A stretch of 8,530 nucleotides of DNA from Novosphingopyxis sp042090735 (GTDB lineage: Bacteria > Pseudomonadota > Alphaproteobacteria > Sphingomonadales > Sphingomonadaceae). Within the stretch, counting starts at the first letter, position 1. Each line of letters opens with the position of its first letter. Under the pieces are notes generated by a model. It was given only the letters and a program-made list of their open reading frames with translations, was not told where the DNA came from and ran no database searches. Positions 5,840 through 8,530 of the stretch are shown piece by piece. Made by a program: the position numbers and the translations under genes. The stretch lies in NCBI GenBank assembly GCA_042090735.1, contig JBELIU010000121.1:1-8530 (forward strand). Reading direction: 5' to 3'.

Positions 5840-7423
5840 TCAGGGGGCTTCGTTTTTCCCATCGGCGGGCGCATCCACGCCGATTTCGCGCTTCAGCGGA
5901 TCGAGCGAGACCTCAGGCACGGCCACTTCGGTACCGCCGCCAAGGGCCACGTAGAGCGACGCGAAATTCTGCAGTTCCAGCCGCTGCGCAGTCAGCAGCG
6001 CCTGCTGCGCGGCGAACAGGTTTCGCTCGGCATCCAGGACTTCGAGATAGTTCGCCACGCCCTCGCGATATCGCAGGCGCGCCAGATAGGAGAGGCGATC
6101 GTTCGCATCGACCGCGCGGCGCAGCACCGCGACCTGATCCGCGATGTAGCGGCGTCCGGCGAGCGCGTTGGAAACCTCCTGAAAAGCGGTCTGCACCGTC
6201 TTGTCGTAGTTCGCGACCGATTCAAGCCGCCGCGCCTTGGCCAGACCCAGATCCGCCTCGCGCGCACCCCAGTCGAAGATCGGCAGGTTCAGGCTGGGCC
6301 CGAAGCTCCAGGTGAAGGCATCGCCGCTGAACAGATTGTCCAGACTGGTGGAAGCAAAGCCCGCATTGCCGGTGAGCGAGATGGACGGGAAGAACGCTCC
6401 GCGCGCTGCACCGATGTTGGCCTCGCCGGCACGCAGAAGCTCTTCGGCCTGCACGATGTCCGGCCGCACGAGGAGAAGGCGCGAGGGCAGCCCGGCGTCG
6501 AGCCGTGCGCTGACGGTTTCGTCGGTAAGCGACAGGCCGGGGGGAAGGTCCGCAGGGATGCGTCCGCCGACGAGGACGGTCAGCTGGTTGGTGGCGGTGG
6601 CGAGGTTCTGCTGTTCGGCCGCAACCTGCTGCTCGGCCTGCGTGAGCAGCGTCTCCGCCTGATAATAATCGAGCGCGCTGGTAACCCCGGCGTCGAGCCG
6701 GAGCTTGGCGATACGCAGCCCTTCGCGGCGGCTCTCCACCGTGCTGCGTGCCAGCTGCAGCTGCTCCTGCGTTTCGACGACATCATAATAAGAGGACGCG
6801 ACATCGCCGATCAGCGAGAGGTAGAAAGCGCGCTGGGCCGCCACGGTGGCCAGATATTGCGCGCGCGCAGCCTCCGTCAGATTGGCGACGCGGCCCCAGA
6901 AATCGAGCTCGAACGACGATACGCCCACGCCCACATTGAACCGGTTGAAGGTGACGCTGCCCGATCCCGCTCCGACGGCGCCGCCCGCACCCGCGCCGCC
7001 ACCTGCGCCAGCCCCGGCACCGCCACCCGCCGCGCCACCGGCAAAACCGCCGCCAGCGCTGCCGATGCGCGTGCGTATGGCGCTGGCATCGAGCCCGACA
7101 TTGGGCAGCTGCTGCGACCGCTGGATGCGATATTGCGCGGCGGCCTGCTCGATCCGCGCGGTGGCGGCGAGCAAATCGCGGTTGTTCGTCAGCGCCTCGG
7201 CAATCAACGCTTCCAGGCGCGGGTCGGCGAAATAGTTCTGCCAGGCCAGGCTGCTGGCGACCACGCTGCCATCCGGGCGATAGTCCGGATTGAAGGCAAC
7301 GTCGCTCGCCTGCGCGGGCCGCGCGTGATCGGGCGCGAAATTGACGCAGGCCGAAAGGGCCAGCGCGGATGCGCCGACCATGCAGAGCCGAACGGCGGGG
7401 CGGAGGGCTTGGCGGATCATCAT
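5840..7423 (-). CDS. RND efflux outer-membrane lipoprotein, NodT/OprM family
   Basis: Outer-membrane channel (TolC/OprM/NodT class) of a tripartite RND efflux system, forming a trimeric beta-barrel plus periplasmic helical tunnel. The 527-aa start is ATG 7423, which gives a lipoprotein signal peptide: basic MMIRQALRPAVRL, a hydrophobic stretch and lipobox LSAC with acyl-acceptor Cys26. It also gives a 4-nt ATGA overlap with the transporter stop (7420-7423). A second in-frame ATG at 7420 would change little. The frame stays open further 5' to about 8032, but that part is antisense-like shadow over the transporter gene. Mature features are the WQNYFADPRLEALI opening, ALTNNRDLLAATARIEQA, FELDFWGRV (typical NodT-type), the second repeat with LLVRPDIVQAEELLRAGEANIGAARGAFFPSISL split across it, and FGPSLNLPIFDWGAREADL. 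A Gly/Ala-rich stretch (residues 121-156) makes it longer than usual. The substrate cannot be deduced. Confidence 0.93.
   Translation of the reverse strand: MMIRQALRPAVRLCMVGASALALSACVNFAPDHARPAQASDVAFNPDYRPDGSVVASSLAWQNYFADPRLEALIAEALTNNRDLLAATARIEQAAAQYRIQRSQQLPNVGLDASAIRTRIGSAGGGFAGGAAGGGAGAGAGGGAGAGGAVGAGSGSVTFNRFNVGVGVSSFELDFWGRVANLTEAARAQYLATVAAQRAFYLSLIGDVASSYYDVVETQEQLQLARSTVESRREGLRIAKLRLDAGVTSALDYYQAETLLTQAEQQVAAEQQNLATATNQLTVLVGGRIPADLPPGLSLTDETVSARLDAGLPSRLLLVRPDIVQAEELLRAGEANIGAARGAFFPSISLTGNAGFASTSLDNLFSGDAFTWSFGPSLNLPIFDWGAREADLGLAKARRLESVANYDKTVQTAFQEVSNALAGRRYIADQVAVLRRAVDANDRLSYLARLRYREGVANYLEVLDAERNLFAAQQALLTAQRLELQNFASLYVALGGGTEVAVPEVSLDPLKREIGVDAPADGKNEAP
6956..7063 (-). 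repeat. Gly/Ala-rich low-complexity segment within the outer-membrane efflux protein
   Basis: About 36 codons (residues 121-156) encode almost only Gly and Ala, as irregular GGGAGAG-type units, between the predicted first and second transmembrane beta strands. It is in frame with the rest of the protein. The C-rich plus strand (runs such as CCGCCACC) is simple-sequence-like and could vary in length by slippage. Confidence 0.75.
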
Positions 7424-8530
7424 GCGGGCTCTGCTTCGGCTTTGTCGTCGCCGTTCGTTTCGTCGTCTTCGGTCTCCATCGTTCCGGCGCCATGCGGCTG
7501 CTTTCGGCTGAGATGGCGGCGGACCAGCAAATAGAGCAGCGGGATAATGAAGATACCGATGCCGGTGGCGGTGATCATCCCGCCCATCACGCCGGTGCCC
7601 ACCGCGATCCGGCTGGCGGCGCCCGCGCCGCTGGCGAAGAACAGGGGAACCATGCCCAGGATGAAGGCGAGCGAAGTCATGATGATTGGGCGCAGGCGCA
7701 GCTTCGCCGCTTCCTTTACGGCCTCGATCGGCTTCAGGCCGCGTTCTTCCTCCTCGATCGCGAATTCGACGATCAAAATGGCGTTCTTGGCGGCAAGACC
7801 GATGATGGTGATGAGGCCGACGTTGAAATAAACGTCTGCGGACAGGCCGCGGAGCATCGAGAACAACACCGCGCCCAGGACGCCCATCGGCACGATCAGA
7901 AGCACCGAAAGCGGCACCGCCCAGCTTTCGTACAGCGCGGACAGCAGCAGGAACACGACCAGCGCGGAAAGACCGAGCAGCGCGCCGACCTGTCCGGCGG
8001 ACTGCTTTTCTTCGTAGCTGATGCCGGTCCATTCATAACCGATGCCGTCGGGCAGCTTTTCGGCCATCTTTTCCATCGCCGCGATGGCGGCGCCGGAGGA
8101 GCGGCCACTTGCCGCTTCGCCCGAGATCGTCATCGCCGGATAGCCGTTGTAGCGGGCAAGGCTGGGCGCCTCGGCGGTCCATTCGGCGGTGGCGAAGGTG
8201 CTGAAGGGCACCAGCTCGCCATTCGCGTTCGGGACGCGCAGGTTCATGATGTCCTGCGGTTTCATCCGGTCGCCCGCTTCGGCTTGCGCGATGACGCGCA
8301 AGACACGACCATTGCGGTTGAAATCGTTGATGTAGGTGGAGCCGAAATTGATGCCGAGCGCGGCGTTCACGTCGGAAATCGAGAGGCCGAGCGCGGTTGC
8401 CAGCGTGCGGTCTATGTCCACGCGCAGCACCGGGCCGGCGGGCTGATCTTCCGGACGGATATTGGTGATCACCTCGTTCTGGCTCGCCATGCCGAGCAGC
8501 TGCTGCTGCGCCTGGCGCAGGGCATCACGA
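7420..8530 (-). CDS. RND efflux transporter permease (AcrB/HAE1 type), 5' truncated
   Basis: C-terminal third of a proton-driven inner-membrane RND pump; the frame stays open through the right edge (RDALRQAQQQLLG precedes the first internal Met). The first part is the periplasmic porter/docking region: VDIDRTLATALGLSISDVN, NFGSTYINDFNRNGRV, MNLRVPNANGELVPFSTF and RYNGYPAMTISGEAA, all typical of AcrB/MexB. WTGISYEEKQSAGQ leads into five hydrophobic segments matching TM8-TM12. TM10 carries GLAAKNAILIVEFA with the lysine of the proton-relay network (K940 in E. coli AcrB), followed by RLRPIIMTSLAF containing the relay Arg/Thr region of TM11 and GTGVMGGM before TM12. It therefore appears functional. 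The C-terminus is a cytoplasmic acidic tail (METEDDETNGDDKAEAEPA). The stop overlaps the outer-membrane partner's ATG by 4 nt. The substrate is unknown; the HAE1 class suggests hydrophobic or amphiphilic compounds. Confidence 0.97.
   Translation of the reverse strand, partial: RDALRQAQQQLLGMASQNEVITNIRPEDQPAGPVLRVDIDRTLATALGLSISDVNAALGINFGSTYINDFNRNGRVLRVIAQAEAGDRMKPQDIMNLRVPNANGELVPFSTFATAEWTAEAPSLARYNGYPAMTISGEAASGRSSGAAIAAMEKMAEKLPDGIGYEWTGISYEEKQSAGQVGALLGLSALVVFLLLSALYESWAVPLSVLLIVPMGVLGAVLFSMLRGLSADVYFNVGLITIIGLAAKNAILIVEFAIEEEERGLKPIEAVKEAAKLRLRPIIMTSLAFILGMVPLFFASGAGAASRIAVGTGVMGGMITATGIGIFIIPLLYLLVRRHLSRKQPHGAGTMETEDDETNGDDKAEAEPA

Noticed and set aside
7424..8032. N-terminal extension of the outer-membrane efflux protein to a 730-aa form
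   Set aside because: The extra part overlaps conserved transporter sequence in another frame. The lipoprotein signal with lipobox Cys26 and the ATGA overlap fix the start at 7423.

Overview
The window is a high-GC stretch of a bacteriochlorophyll/carotenoid photosynthesis gene cluster and its right-hand border. The gene content (crtD, crtC, bchO, bchD, bchI), the GC-rich codon use and the order bchI-bchD-bchO-crtC-crtD suggest an aerobic anoxygenic phototrophic alphaproteobacterium, most likely Sphingomonadales (Erythrobacter/Sphingomonas-like). The taxonomic call is an inference from gene order and protein style; there is no rRNA or other marker here.

Left part, + strand (1-2257): the 3' part of crtD (carotenoid 3,4-desaturase, 5' end outside the window), then crtC (carotenoid 1,2-hydratase). 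Both modify acyclic carotenoids of the spirilloxanthin/spheroidene type. The crtD and crtC frames overlap unusually: no stop ends crtD near its usual C-terminus, and crtC has no start codon just before its conserved domain. This junction is the oddest spot in the window.

Middle, - strand (2296-5791): bchI, bchD and bchO, transcribed leftwards and converging on crtC with a 38-nt gap. BchI and BchD are the AAA+ and integrin-I subunits of magnesium chelatase, which inserts Mg2+ into protoporphyrin IX together with BchH (not in this window). BchO is the alpha/beta-hydrolase that usually accompanies them. Both internal junctions are 4-nt ATGA overlaps, so the three genes are probably translationally coupled.

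Right part, - strand (5840-8530): the two distal genes of a tripartite RND efflux system. These are the C-terminal third of an AcrB-type inner-membrane transporter (5' end outside the window) and a complete NodT-type outer-membrane lipoprotein, again joined by an ATGA overlap. The periplasmic adaptor, if present, would lie further right. The outer-membrane gene ends 48 nt before bchI on the same strand, so read-through from efflux genes into bchIDO is possible.

Coding density is nearly complete: there is no gene-free stretch above 50 nt and no RNA gene, insertion sequence or CRISPR array was seen. The genes are recognisable members of known families. I do not see a previously undescribed system; the points worth a second look are the crtD/crtC junction, the efflux-bchIDO adjacency, a Cys cluster in BchI and a Gly/Ala-rich loop in the outer-membrane protein.
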